64,000 nucleotides of DNA, taken from positions 62,001-126,000 of the forward strand of contig NZ_JBNAGF010000009.1 in assembly GCF_049801055.1 (NCBI RefSeq), given 5' to 3'. Under the pieces are notes generated by a model. The model saw only the letters and a list, made by a program, of their open reading frames with translations, had not been told where the DNA came from and did no database searches. Of this stretch, positions 53,901 through 60,094 are shown in pieces. This DNA is from JBNAGF01 sp049801055 (GTDB lineage Bacteria > Pseudomonadota > Alphaproteobacteria > Rhodobacterales > Rhodobacteraceae). The translations under genes were made by a program, and so were the position numbers. The first letter of the stretch is position 1, and every line of letters begins with the position of its first letter.

Positions 53901-54079
53901 ACGACTGCTGCGTCTGCATTTGAGACGATCAGATCCTGCCCAGTCTGTTCAAAGTCGCCGCGAAACAGGAGATGAGCGTCAGGAAATGCCACAACTCCGT
54001 TCTCAACAGTTAGCGCGACTTCGTTTTGAACGCCAAATGACGTTCCGATGTCACTGTCAAATCTCACCGGTGCCCCCAA
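47906..54079 (-). CDS. Giant FecR/cadherin-like/RTX surface protein, type I secretion substrate
   Basis: 2057 residues. In order: an N-terminal block (1-115), a FecR-like domain (about 118-235, IGQVENLSGTATATRADGS), a Gly/Asp/Pro/Ser-rich linker (about 325-465), four or five cadherin/VCBS-like repeats of ~95 residues (about 470-940) with YTYTPxxNFxGxDSFxxxV signatures, and then RTX-type calcium repeats (GGGGDDVLLGAAGND and similar) from about 1100 to 1930. No N-terminal signal peptide is seen, as expected for type I export with a C-terminal signal. The adjacent ABC transporter and adaptor genes fit. The start is uncertain: TTG at 54079 or GTG at 54067. Confidence 0.85.
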   Translation of the reverse strand: MGAPVRFDSDIGTSFGVQNEVALTVENGVVAFPDAHLLFRGDFEQTGQDLIVSNADAAVVRISDYFGSTTPADIVSPDGAVIRGADVVRLSGGSEAIRVASSHTTNTSTDLENPIGQVENLSGTATATRADGSRVSLSQGDFVYQNDVVETTVNGSVSLTFVDGTIFSLSASSRMILDELIFDPDGSDNTATFNLIQGSFVFIAGQVAKTGGMDVETPASTLAIRGTTVQVRIIAEDGNITVVVGLLPDPGTDEIGEIDVEDLEGNRVAIITNPETILLITPSTIQEVQREFVGILNDQALEERFVEAVEQALNRVAGGEPYVSGDEANANPGTDTTTDPVPTDTPIAPSENPNTDSGSAVDGGNGQATDGVAPSGQPANNDSGDNGESGPESGGDSGTDPANPSDPLTGPRNPSSGTPQNDGGSGSDSIPGNDPGGSSGGDGGSGPDGGDSGGGEPDRQPEIPVNFVPVAGEGGLTVSSDGNTATGALQGTDLDGAVLGFALVLSQSSGETVLAQEGQVVSTPNGKVVVTDAAAGTYEYTPNEGFTGQDSFAFVVLDSNQALSEPAMITITVAATNSAPQARSEPSSGNEDTDISGTITASDPDNDAIAFSMVADPANGSVELRQDGSYTYTPADNFFGDDTFTVEVRDPAGETATVEVSITVDAVNDAPAVAPNISVNVVEGGSLTVPLVVNDPDTAAADLIFRITEAPQNGVASVSASGTYTYTPNDNFSGNDSFAIEVDDGQAQVTTRISIDVGGVNDPPVLDDRSQTVAEGGVLSDTVLATDPDGDALSYALSTQAANGTAVVNADGSYTYTPGGNYAGPDSFVISVTDGQATDTATISVTVTPVNDPPIVGDDTVGTVVGAETIIVVLANDSDPEGTALTVSSVGAPGRGSVTIEPDGSLRYTPSGTSAGTDSFTYTVSDTEGSTTTGAVTVNIADNIAAISTAGSVNNLSSPSAPFELDISDMPFAALFGPSGSGSELRTPTASATEIRFSASDGRSFAFVGSGIDYVAGTGNVTGVQIGTPTNPGFYSVSGIQTTVATIKDVIGRSLVGGSVDTAAFAAFFAQYRADFTGSIEADQYGVNPASTGDSTLSGGGGDDVLLGAAGNDRIAGGMGNDTVTTGQGDDTVVFSEGNDLIQDFDVSSDVLELSDPVLSQLGTATVAQQSFGGQSGVLFSFGAGSHSVGLVGVTLAEALQIIDVSSAPGQVITGTAGSETVSGTIGNDTIDLMGNSDSDRILASPGDDRFIYTNNSSNGAHLVDYRPIGSVGIVANIDFNLALNANAIQKGTLGFDTLVDVQQAARWGFGIIGSAGNDQVNITQNSSAFSFFDFSPSGAGGQDTVNVTPGDGIVRITMGWNGNVSGILGGVLTSTDNESVAVSVLSGDTSRLRLEIRSRGGDDAITGSPFRDSFILGPGTDSADGQGDIDRIRYDRSRVSQGVQVTFAGAIGTAVGMWDGASFTHTFQNIEQIRGSSFGDTIEAAPGNSSVRGNAGDDSLTSGSGDDFFELGAGNDTVVFTGGNDFVDDFVVGQDVLEFGGMAQAQIGTLQIAEYTSEGDTRARIYFDGNSFGINFRSMTLADAVQIVGAGGGDTILGTAGNDDLGGTPGNDSINPMGNSGEDRVRGSAGNDTIDFTGATGGSYYNLDYRNIGSAGITATIDANGGSSTVVKGAAGTVGTDTLLGVPAATQAQGFGITGSLGNDTISVSLNSSQWSWIGIFESGGQETVTINGGVGNVQLGFYNGNVSANLGAGQIDVDGSRVMDLSYSGSFGQTRLELRTDNGNDTVVGTSGADRFILGAGTDSADGAGGEDDAVRYNRNGVDGPVNVNLTTGTAEGTWDGLSFTHSLSNIEIAHGTPFGDTMTASASGGQLDGREGNDTLIALSNGSDVLAGSGNDQIQRAGLSQGSTDGGAGRDTVLLTTSGSFDFSAIIVSDNYSSIEELSVENAVSNADTTLSLQNIFDFSSSLDPLLQAYAGETSNGIMVLGDAGENLSLVDNSPGSTTTFERRGSETITGGDGRTLDVYQAVDGASAVLAVIAVDQDMTVDTGAPPVVV

Positions 54080-54371
54080 GAAGTCTCAGTCCGGCTGAAA
54101 TCCTTAGGCAAAATAGCTGAATTCAATTTTGCACAGTCGGTGGCAGCCGACCGGTTAGTCTTTTCAAGGGTTCACAATAACCCGGATCGCCAAAAATTCC
54201 AATTGCAAGATTAGTCTTTTCATTACGATAGATCAGAGTGCTGGAAAGTAGTGTATTCATAATATGTGAAATTCTCTGCAACGGTACCCAAGCCCGAATA
54301 TTCAACACGCCAATTGCAGATAAAAATGTTCGGGTCAATTGTAGCTTCTTTGGGCCCGTATCGAACAGGTT
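54080..54371 (-). other. 292-base leader region between the adaptor gene and the giant protein gene
   Basis: AT-rich, minus-strand leader of the giant gene. On the minus strand GTCGG (54151-54147) and CCGAC (54140-54136) form a 5-bp hairpin about 60 bases before the start. A 71-codon frame (54123-54338, minus) is present but has no recognisable protein character. A separate promoter for the giant gene is likely here. Confidence 0.4.
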
Positions 54372-55685
54372 TCACCTTTCCCGCAACGCTTCGTGCTGGG
54401 CACGCAAGACTGGTTGGATCAAGTACTCAAGAACCGTTTTCTGACCGCTTTGTATGTCAACGCTTGCGATCATTCCTGGAGATATCTGAAACGCATTGTC
54501 ATCACTGCCCAAGGCAGATTGTTCCGTGCGCAGCATTACCTGAAAATAGGGTGTGCCTTCACCGTCCTGAAGGGCGTCCGCGCCTATGCGTTCAACGACC
54601 GCAGGCAGATCACCGTAGCGCAGGTAGTCAAAAGCGGTGATTTTCACCGAAGCCTCCGCGCCCACCCGCACAAATGCCACGTCACGCGGCCTGACTTGCG
54701 CTTCGATAAGAAGAGAGTCGTCCAGTGGCACAATCTCGGCAAGAACCATACCCGGTTGAACGACACTTCCGACATTCGTGAGATTGACCCGGTTGACCGT
54801 TCCGAGCGCGGGCGAGCGTAGCTCCATTCGGGACACTCTATCTCGCGCGGCTGTCAGACTTTCTTCGACGACAGAAAGCTCCGCGAGGGCCTTCGAAATA
54901 CCTTCTCTGGCAGTCAATCCGTATGAAGAACGGGCGGAAACGATTTGCGCGTCGATTTCCTCTATTCCGGCACGCAATCTGTCTTTGGTTGCATGGGCAA
55001 TCGCTAGATCCCCTTCGGTTTCAGCCAGCTTGGATTGAAGCCGCAGTACCGCAATTTCCGGAGAAGTCCCTTGCTGGAACAGTTCCTTCATGATCTCGAG
55101 CTCGCGCCTGAGGGGCTCGGCCACCGCTTCCATCCGATTTTGTTTGGCGGAAAGCTCTGCCAACTCGGCCTGTTTCTGCATCTGTCTCTGGTTCAGGACT
55201 TCCAGTTCCAACTCCAGTTGTTTTTTGCGGGTCTGGAAAACGGCGGTTTCGGCCTCAATCAGACGCGGTTGAATCTCACTATTGTGAGGAAACACAATCT
55301 CTTCTGCGCCTGCTGCCTCTGCCCGCAGCCGGGTCAGTTGAGCACCCAGCGAATGTTGCCGCTGCTCAAGCTCTCCCAACCGGGATTGCGCACCGGTATC
55401 ATCAATCTCGAACAGAACCTGCCCGGCATCGACAACGTCCCCTTCATGCACTTCGATCGCAGCGATGATACCGCCTTCGGCCGATTGAACTGATTGCAAC
55501 TGGGAACTTGGAACTACGCGGCCGCTTGCCCGAGTGACCTCCTCGATTTCATAAATGGCGGCCCAGAACCCGACACCAAAAAACAACATGAGGATTACCA
55601 GAAGTAGCGCCCATAATCCGGCTCCGGCATCCTTGCCGCCCGGGCGATTGACATACTCTTCGTCTCCTCCGCGCATCAGAAACAT
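54372..55685 (-). CDS. Type I secretion membrane fusion protein (HlyD/LapC family)
   Basis: 437 residues. A membrane segment lies at about 24-46, followed by the lipoyl-like VQSAEGGIIAAIEVHEGD and a long coiled coil with Glu/Gln/Leu-rich heptads (about 100-260). The second lipoyl half and beta-barrel follow (MELRSPALGTVNRVNL, then VLAEIVPLDDSLLIEAQVRPRDVAFV), the standard ending of type I secretion adaptors. It links the ABC transporter to an outer-membrane channel. The start shares one base with the stop of the ABC gene. No TolC homologue is in the window. Confidence 0.92.
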   Translation of the reverse strand: MFLMRGGDEEYVNRPGGKDAGAGLWALLLVILMLFFGVGFWAAIYEIEEVTRASGRVVPSSQLQSVQSAEGGIIAAIEVHEGDVVDAGQVLFEIDDTGAQSRLGELEQRQHSLGAQLTRLRAEAAGAEEIVFPHNSEIQPRLIEAETAVFQTRKKQLELELEVLNQRQMQKQAELAELSAKQNRMEAVAEPLRRELEIMKELFQQGTSPEIAVLRLQSKLAETEGDLAIAHATKDRLRAGIEEIDAQIVSARSSYGLTAREGISKALAELSVVEESLTAARDRVSRMELRSPALGTVNRVNLTNVGSVVQPGMVLAEIVPLDDSLLIEAQVRPRDVAFVRVGAEASVKITAFDYLRYGDLPAVVERIGADALQDGEGTPYFQVMLRTEQSALGSDDNAFQISPGMIASVDIQSGQKTVLEYLIQPVLRAQHEALRER

Positions 55686-57847
55686 CAGTTAATTGCCCCT
55701 GCTTGTGACGACCCGTTCTTGTTGAGTTGCGACAAAACGGTTTCGCGTGGCCCGTCCATTACCTTTCGGCCTTTCTCCAGAACGACAAAACGGTCGGCGA
55801 TGGCTGCAAGCGACATTCGGTGAGTGGACAGGATCATACCCACACCGCTTTGTTGCAATTGGCGTAACCTTTCTATGACGAGGGCTTCGGTTTGGTGGTC
55901 CATGGAGTTTGTCGGCTCGTCCAGAAACAGAACTTTTGGCTTTCTGAGAAGCAACCGAGCCAACGCGATACATTGACGCTGACCGCCGGAAAGCCGCTCG
56001 CCCTTTTCACCGACAAAGAAGTTCACGCCTTCTGGAAGCGAGGCAACAAAGCCATCGATACCTGCCAGAAAAAGAGCCCGCCCGATATCAGTGTCCGATG
56101 CATCAGCAACACCAATGGTGACGTTCTCTCGAATCGTTCCGGTGAACAGAACCGGATCTTGTGGAAGATAACCGACGCCGGCGCGTAGTTCGGCCGGCTC
56201 ATATTGGGCTATTTCATAGCTGTCGATCAGGATCTTCCCATTGTCCGCTCGATAGGTTGCGTTGATGAGTTTTCCAAGCGTTGATTTCCCTGATCCGATA
56301 CGCCCCAAAAGTGCAATCGTAGACCCCGGCGGGCAATCCACTGTCACGTTATCCACCGCAGGAGCCATTGCTCCGGGATAGGAAAAACTGACACCATCCA
56401 GCTCCACATGTCCTGCTCGAACCGTCAGATCGCTGCGCAGGACTTCGCGGTGTTCGACTTCGGTTTCGACGAATTCGTCTATGGATTTCTTGGCGGTGAA
56501 TGCCAAGTTCGCCCGAAACACCGTCTGGGCGATACCGGCCAAGGGCGAGAGAATTCGCCCGGCTAGAATATTGGCCGCGATCAGAGCACCCAGACTAATT
56601 GCCCCATCCGAAACGAGGAAAACGCCCCAACAGATGATTACGACACTGACAGCTTGTTGCACGATGGCGGTCGCCGAGGCCGTAAAAGTAGCCCAGTTCC
56701 GGGTTTGGGCCGTCACTCTGGAAGAAGCGGCAACGGCATTCTCCCATTCACGGAGAAGAACGGGTTCTGCTCCGACACTTTTGACGGTTTCCAATCCAGA
56801 CAAGGCTTCTATCAGAACGACATTGCGTTTGATGTTCATCTGTTGGGCTTGCCGCGCAGAACGCGCAATTGGCATCTGGGCCAAAAAGGCAAGGATCAGG
56901 ATAATTGGGATCGCGACGATTGGAGCCCAAGTCAAAGGCCCGACGATTAGAAAGAGAACAGTCAGGAAAATTCCGACAAAGAGCAGGTCAATAAAGGACA
57001 CCAGCGTAGACGACGCAAAAAAGTCGCGAACGACTTCGAAGTCACGTAAATTGGTAATCGCACCAGCAGCGCCTCCTCGTCGGCTAAGCATCATTTGACT
57101 GAGCGCCAGATGAAACAGACGCGATGCCAGTGCCAGATCCGTTCGTCGCGACACGCGCTGGATTACCACATTACGCAGTAATCGCAGTGCCAGATCAAGC
57201 ATGAGCGCGAGCGCGACACCGATTGCCAGAGTGACAAGTGTGACAAAGGCAAGGTTCGGGATCACCCTATCAAACACGTTCATAACGAAAATCGGCAAGG
57301 CCAATCCGGCCAGATTCACCCCTAATGCGGCCAGAAAAACCTGCGCCCACGAGGCCTTGTGTCGACCTAGCTCAGACCAGAGCCAATCCCCGGTTCCCCG
57401 GTCAAGCTTGCGAGCATCAGGGCTCAGCCGAGAAGACGTCGCCGCAATTTTGGGTGCTACCAGAAGTATCTCACCGCAAAGTCTTGGCGCGAGTTGGTTT
57501 ATCAGAAACTCACCCGATTCCCCTGACGTCGGGTCCAGAACGACCGCATTATTTGCGTCGAAATCAACCAGTATCATCAAAGAACCATCGGTTCCCATCA
57601 GTAGAACCGGAAGGCTGCCGGGATCAATATGACCGATCTTTCGTTTCGACACGCGCGCCTTTAGGCCCGCAGCGTCAAAGGCGCGGACATAGGTGCCGGA
57701 CCCATCCTCAGAAAAGCCCTGAGGCAGGCGGCGCGTCAGTGCTGTAGCCGCAAAAGGAAGTGAGTAATAGCGAGTAAACCACGCGATTGCGGCTATGACA
57801 GTCTTCTCGGTTGGTGCTGAAATCTTGCGCGCGCCGTCCATTCGCAT
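55685..57847 (-). CDS. Type I secretion ABC transporter, permease-ATPase (LapB family)
   Basis: About 720 residues. The N-terminal ~130 residues form a C39-like domain without the catalytic cysteine, as in adhesin exporters. A six-helix membrane domain follows (about 160-430). The ATPase has Walker A GRIGSGKST, signature LSGGQRQCIALAR and Walker B VLFLDEPTNSMD. The GRIGSGKST form is typical of LapB. The start is set at ATG 57847 (MRMDGARK); ATG 57841 and a TTG at 57949 are alternatives. It exports the giant RTX protein encoded downstream. Confidence 0.9.
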   Translation of the reverse strand: MRMDGARKISAPTEKTVIAAIAWFTRYYSLPFAATALTRRLPQGFSEDGSGTYVRAFDAAGLKARVSKRKIGHIDPGSLPVLLMGTDGSLMILVDFDANNAVVLDPTSGESGEFLINQLAPRLCGEILLVAPKIAATSSRLSPDARKLDRGTGDWLWSELGRHKASWAQVFLAALGVNLAGLALPIFVMNVFDRVIPNLAFVTLVTLAIGVALALMLDLALRLLRNVVIQRVSRRTDLALASRLFHLALSQMMLSRRGGAAGAITNLRDFEVVRDFFASSTLVSFIDLLFVGIFLTVLFLIVGPLTWAPIVAIPIILILAFLAQMPIARSARQAQQMNIKRNVVLIEALSGLETVKSVGAEPVLLREWENAVAASSRVTAQTRNWATFTASATAIVQQAVSVVIICWGVFLVSDGAISLGALIAANILAGRILSPLAGIAQTVFRANLAFTAKKSIDEFVETEVEHREVLRSDLTVRAGHVELDGVSFSYPGAMAPAVDNVTVDCPPGSTIALLGRIGSGKSTLGKLINATYRADNGKILIDSYEIAQYEPAELRAGVGYLPQDPVLFTGTIRENVTIGVADASDTDIGRALFLAGIDGFVASLPEGVNFFVGEKGERLSGGQRQCIALARLLLRKPKVLFLDEPTNSMDHQTEALVIERLRQLQQSGVGMILSTHRMSLAAIADRFVVLEKGRKVMDGPRETVLSQLNKNGSSQAGAIN

Positions 57848-58279
57848 CAAGGCCCGGATCGTGCTGACGAATTGCCCGAAACAGTGCCGATCAATTCTAA
57901 TAGCTCTGCCCGCAATTCCTTGTAACGGGAGCAACAAATTCTTTCGCAATACTCATCGATCAACGAGACCTACTCCTCTTATGGAGCCACGAAGTCAATT
58001 CTCCAAAATCACATCAACAATAACCGAAATTGAGAATTTTTCAATTTTTGCAAGAATTGGTGGTCAGACTTTGCCTCCAATTTCAAAGAGCAGCTTAAAT
58101 CCAACTGCTACTTTGATCTTTGCTGCCGCCGTCTGGATCGCTGGACATCGATGACCGAATATTGATGGGTTCGGTCGTTCGCTCCAACGTCAAGGGCCAT
58201 GCTTTACTTGCCTCGGGGCGCCAAGCGTGGTCAGTCTTGACCGACCCAACCCGGCACCCCCAACAAGGACTTTTTCCTA
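57848..58279. other. 432-base divergent gap between the secretion operon and the MFS gene
   Basis: AT-rich in the middle (about 57990-58090). A short inverted repeat, GACCGAA (58152-58158) and TTCGGTC (58169-58175), lies in the right half. I see no coding sequence with protein character. Promoters of both divergent units are expected here. Confidence 0.4.
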
Positions 58280-59485
58280 GTGGATATTCGGTACAGAGTT
58301 CTTTTCGGCGCGTGCCTGACCCAGTTCACGGTCATTGGGCTGTTGTTCTCTTACGGCCTTTTGTTCAACCCATTGCAGGAAGAGTTTGGGTGGTCGCGAA
58401 CGTTTCTGTCCAGCGCATCCTCTCTGTCGTTTTTCATGATGGGGATCCTCGCCATTTTGGCTGGCCGAATGAACGACAGGTTCGGGCCCCGTATTGTGAT
58501 GGGGATATGCGGTGTAGCATATGGAATTGGCTTCATCCTGTTGTCACAGGTCACAGCACAATGGCAGATGTTTGCGATCTTCGGCGTATTCATGGCGTTG
58601 GGGCTTGGCGCCCATGATGTCGTCACTCTGTCGACAATTGCCCGCTGGTTTGAAAAGCGGCGTGGGATCATGTCGGGTGTTGTAAAGTCGGGAACCGCGC
58701 TGGGGCAGATCGCAGTCCCCCCTCTGGCTGCGTTCCTGCTGCTTGCCTATGGATGGCGTCAGGCGGTTTTTCTTCTCGGCATTGCCGCTGTGGTTCTTTT
58801 AATCATCGCGGCCCTGTCAATGGAACGCCCGCCGGTTTCCCTGTCTACGAGTTCAGGCGCCGCCGCGCGCGGGTTCAGTTTCACACAGGCGCGCACCACG
58901 CGGGTTTTCTGGTCTCTCTGCGCGATTCAGTTCACGTTTTTTCCTTCGATGATGACGGTGCCGACGCATCTGGCGGTTCACGGAACCGACCTTGGCATGA
59001 CCACCGCGAAAGCGGCGACCCTATTGTCTGTGTTGGGCACAACAAGCATATTCGGGCGACTGGCAGTTGGCACGCTCTCTGACCGGATCGGCAGCAAGCT
59101 TGCGTTTTTGATTTGTTTTTTAGTTCTGCTGGGAAGCCTGCTTTCATTTGTCGGGGTATCGTCACACGGTCTGCTTTTCGTAGTCGTCGCCTTTTATGGT
59201 TTCAGTCACGGAGGCATGTTCACTGTCGTATCCCCACTAGTGGCAGAGTATTTCGGAATGCGGTCGCATGGTTCGATCTTTGGAACTATCCTCTTCTTCG
59301 GCACGATAGGTGGCGCGATCGGGCCAATTCTGGCCGGGTGGATCTTCGACGTGAATGGCAGTTATCAATATGCGTTTATGTTACTTGCCGCGCTCGCAGC
59401 GCTCGGCCTGGCGCTGGTGCTCTCATTGCCTGGCAAATCTAAGGTTACTGAATTTACCGAAAGGGCAGGGACCATCCCTGAATAG
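58280..59485 (+). CDS. Major facilitator superfamily transporter (oxalate/formate antiporter-like)
   Basis: 401 residues with twelve predicted hydrophobic segments and a GTG start at 58280. The MFS motif between helices 2 and 3 appears as LAGRMNDRFGPRIVM near residue 60, and the equivalent in the second half as VGTLSDRIGSKLAF. Wording and length are closest to the monocarboxylate/oxalate-type antiporters. Substrate is unknown. A bidirectional hairpin follows directly after the stop. It has no operon partner. Confidence 0.88.
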   Translation: MDIRYRVLFGACLTQFTVIGLLFSYGLLFNPLQEEFGWSRTFLSSASSLSFFMMGILAILAGRMNDRFGPRIVMGICGVAYGIGFILLSQVTAQWQMFAIFGVFMALGLGAHDVVTLSTIARWFEKRRGIMSGVVKSGTALGQIAVPPLAAFLLLAYGWRQAVFLLGIAAVVLLIIAALSMERPPVSLSTSSGAAARGFSFTQARTTRVFWSLCAIQFTFFPSMMTVPTHLAVHGTDLGMTTAKAATLLSVLGTTSIFGRLAVGTLSDRIGSKLAFLICFLVLLGSLLSFVGVSSHGLLFVVVAFYGFSHGGMFTVVSPLVAEYFGMRSHGSIFGTILFFGTIGGAIGPILAGWIFDVNGSYQYAFMLLAALAALGLALVLSLPGKSKVTEFTERAGTIPE

Positions 59486-59516
59486 ACCGGGCCGGGGCGA
59501 ACGTACGGCCCGGTCA
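59486..59516. terminator. Hairpin between convergent MFS and SnoaL-like genes
   Basis: A perfect 9-bp stem (GACCGGGCC 59486-59494 with 59508-59516) encloses a 13-base loop, one base after the MFS stop. It lies between convergent genes and can terminate either direction. The plus side continues AATTTCG, a weak tail. Confidence 0.65.
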
Positions 59517-59527
59517 ATTTCGCCGGG

Positions 59528-59941
59528 TTAGGCCCATCCAAGATCCTGCAGCGCATGCTGATCATTCCAGATCTTTGTCATATGGGCGATCCTTCCGCCC
59601 GCAAATTCCATCGAATACACATAATCCGACGCAGTAGTTTTGCCCGTTGCCTCTACCGGACCACCGTCGCCGGAATGCGTTCCCTTAAAGACGGCAAAGG
59701 CCATCACTGTTCCGCGATCCCTATCTTCGGCAAAGCCCTTTAGTTCATAGCGGCCATCAGGGATCGGCCCGAGCAACCCCTTCATCCAGTCTGCATACCC
59801 AGCCAGAGTCCGCGTATCTTCAAGCGCGCCGGCCTGACAGGAAAAACTGGCATCGTCGTGGCAATAAGCCCTGCATTCAGCCCAACCCTTTCCTGTTTCA
59901 CAGGCTTCAAAAAAGTCCTTTGCGGTATTGATGTCCGACAT
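59528..59941 (-). CDS. SnoaL-like/NTF2-family protein
   Basis: 137 residues from ATG 59941 (MSDINTAKDFFEACETGKGW). It has the alpha+beta cone fold pattern: an N-terminal helix, DDASFSCQAGAL, and the terminal GGRIAHMTKIWND, typical of SnoaL/ketosteroid isomerase-like proteins. The family binds small hydrophobic ligands or isomerises them; no specific reaction can be assigned. It stands divergent to the LuxR-cyclase gene with a 153-base gap. It is unrelated in detail to the SnoaL part of the tautomerase fusion at 21667. Confidence 0.82.
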   Translation of the reverse strand: MSDINTAKDFFEACETGKGWAECRAYCHDDASFSCQAGALEDTRTLAGYADWMKGLLGPIPDGRYELKGFAEDRDRGTVMAFAVFKGTHSGDGGPVEATGKTTASDYVYSMEFAGGRIAHMTKIWNDQHALQDLGWA

Positions 59942-60094
59942 GTCATTTCTCCTGAAATTGCAAACCGTCCCAATCATTCGACACGGCATACCAAGAGCAT
60001 GTCTGACCGGGCATCCACTCGATATCCATCAAACGAGGGAGTTGATGCAGGAGGGTCTTGGTGTAGGCTCCTCCTACATTTGCAGGAGACGGGG

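Noticed and set aside
54123..54338. 71-codon frame upstream of the giant gene
   Set aside because: It has no recognised motif, no clear ribosome-binding site and AT-rich noncoding character; it cannot be excluded as a small gene.
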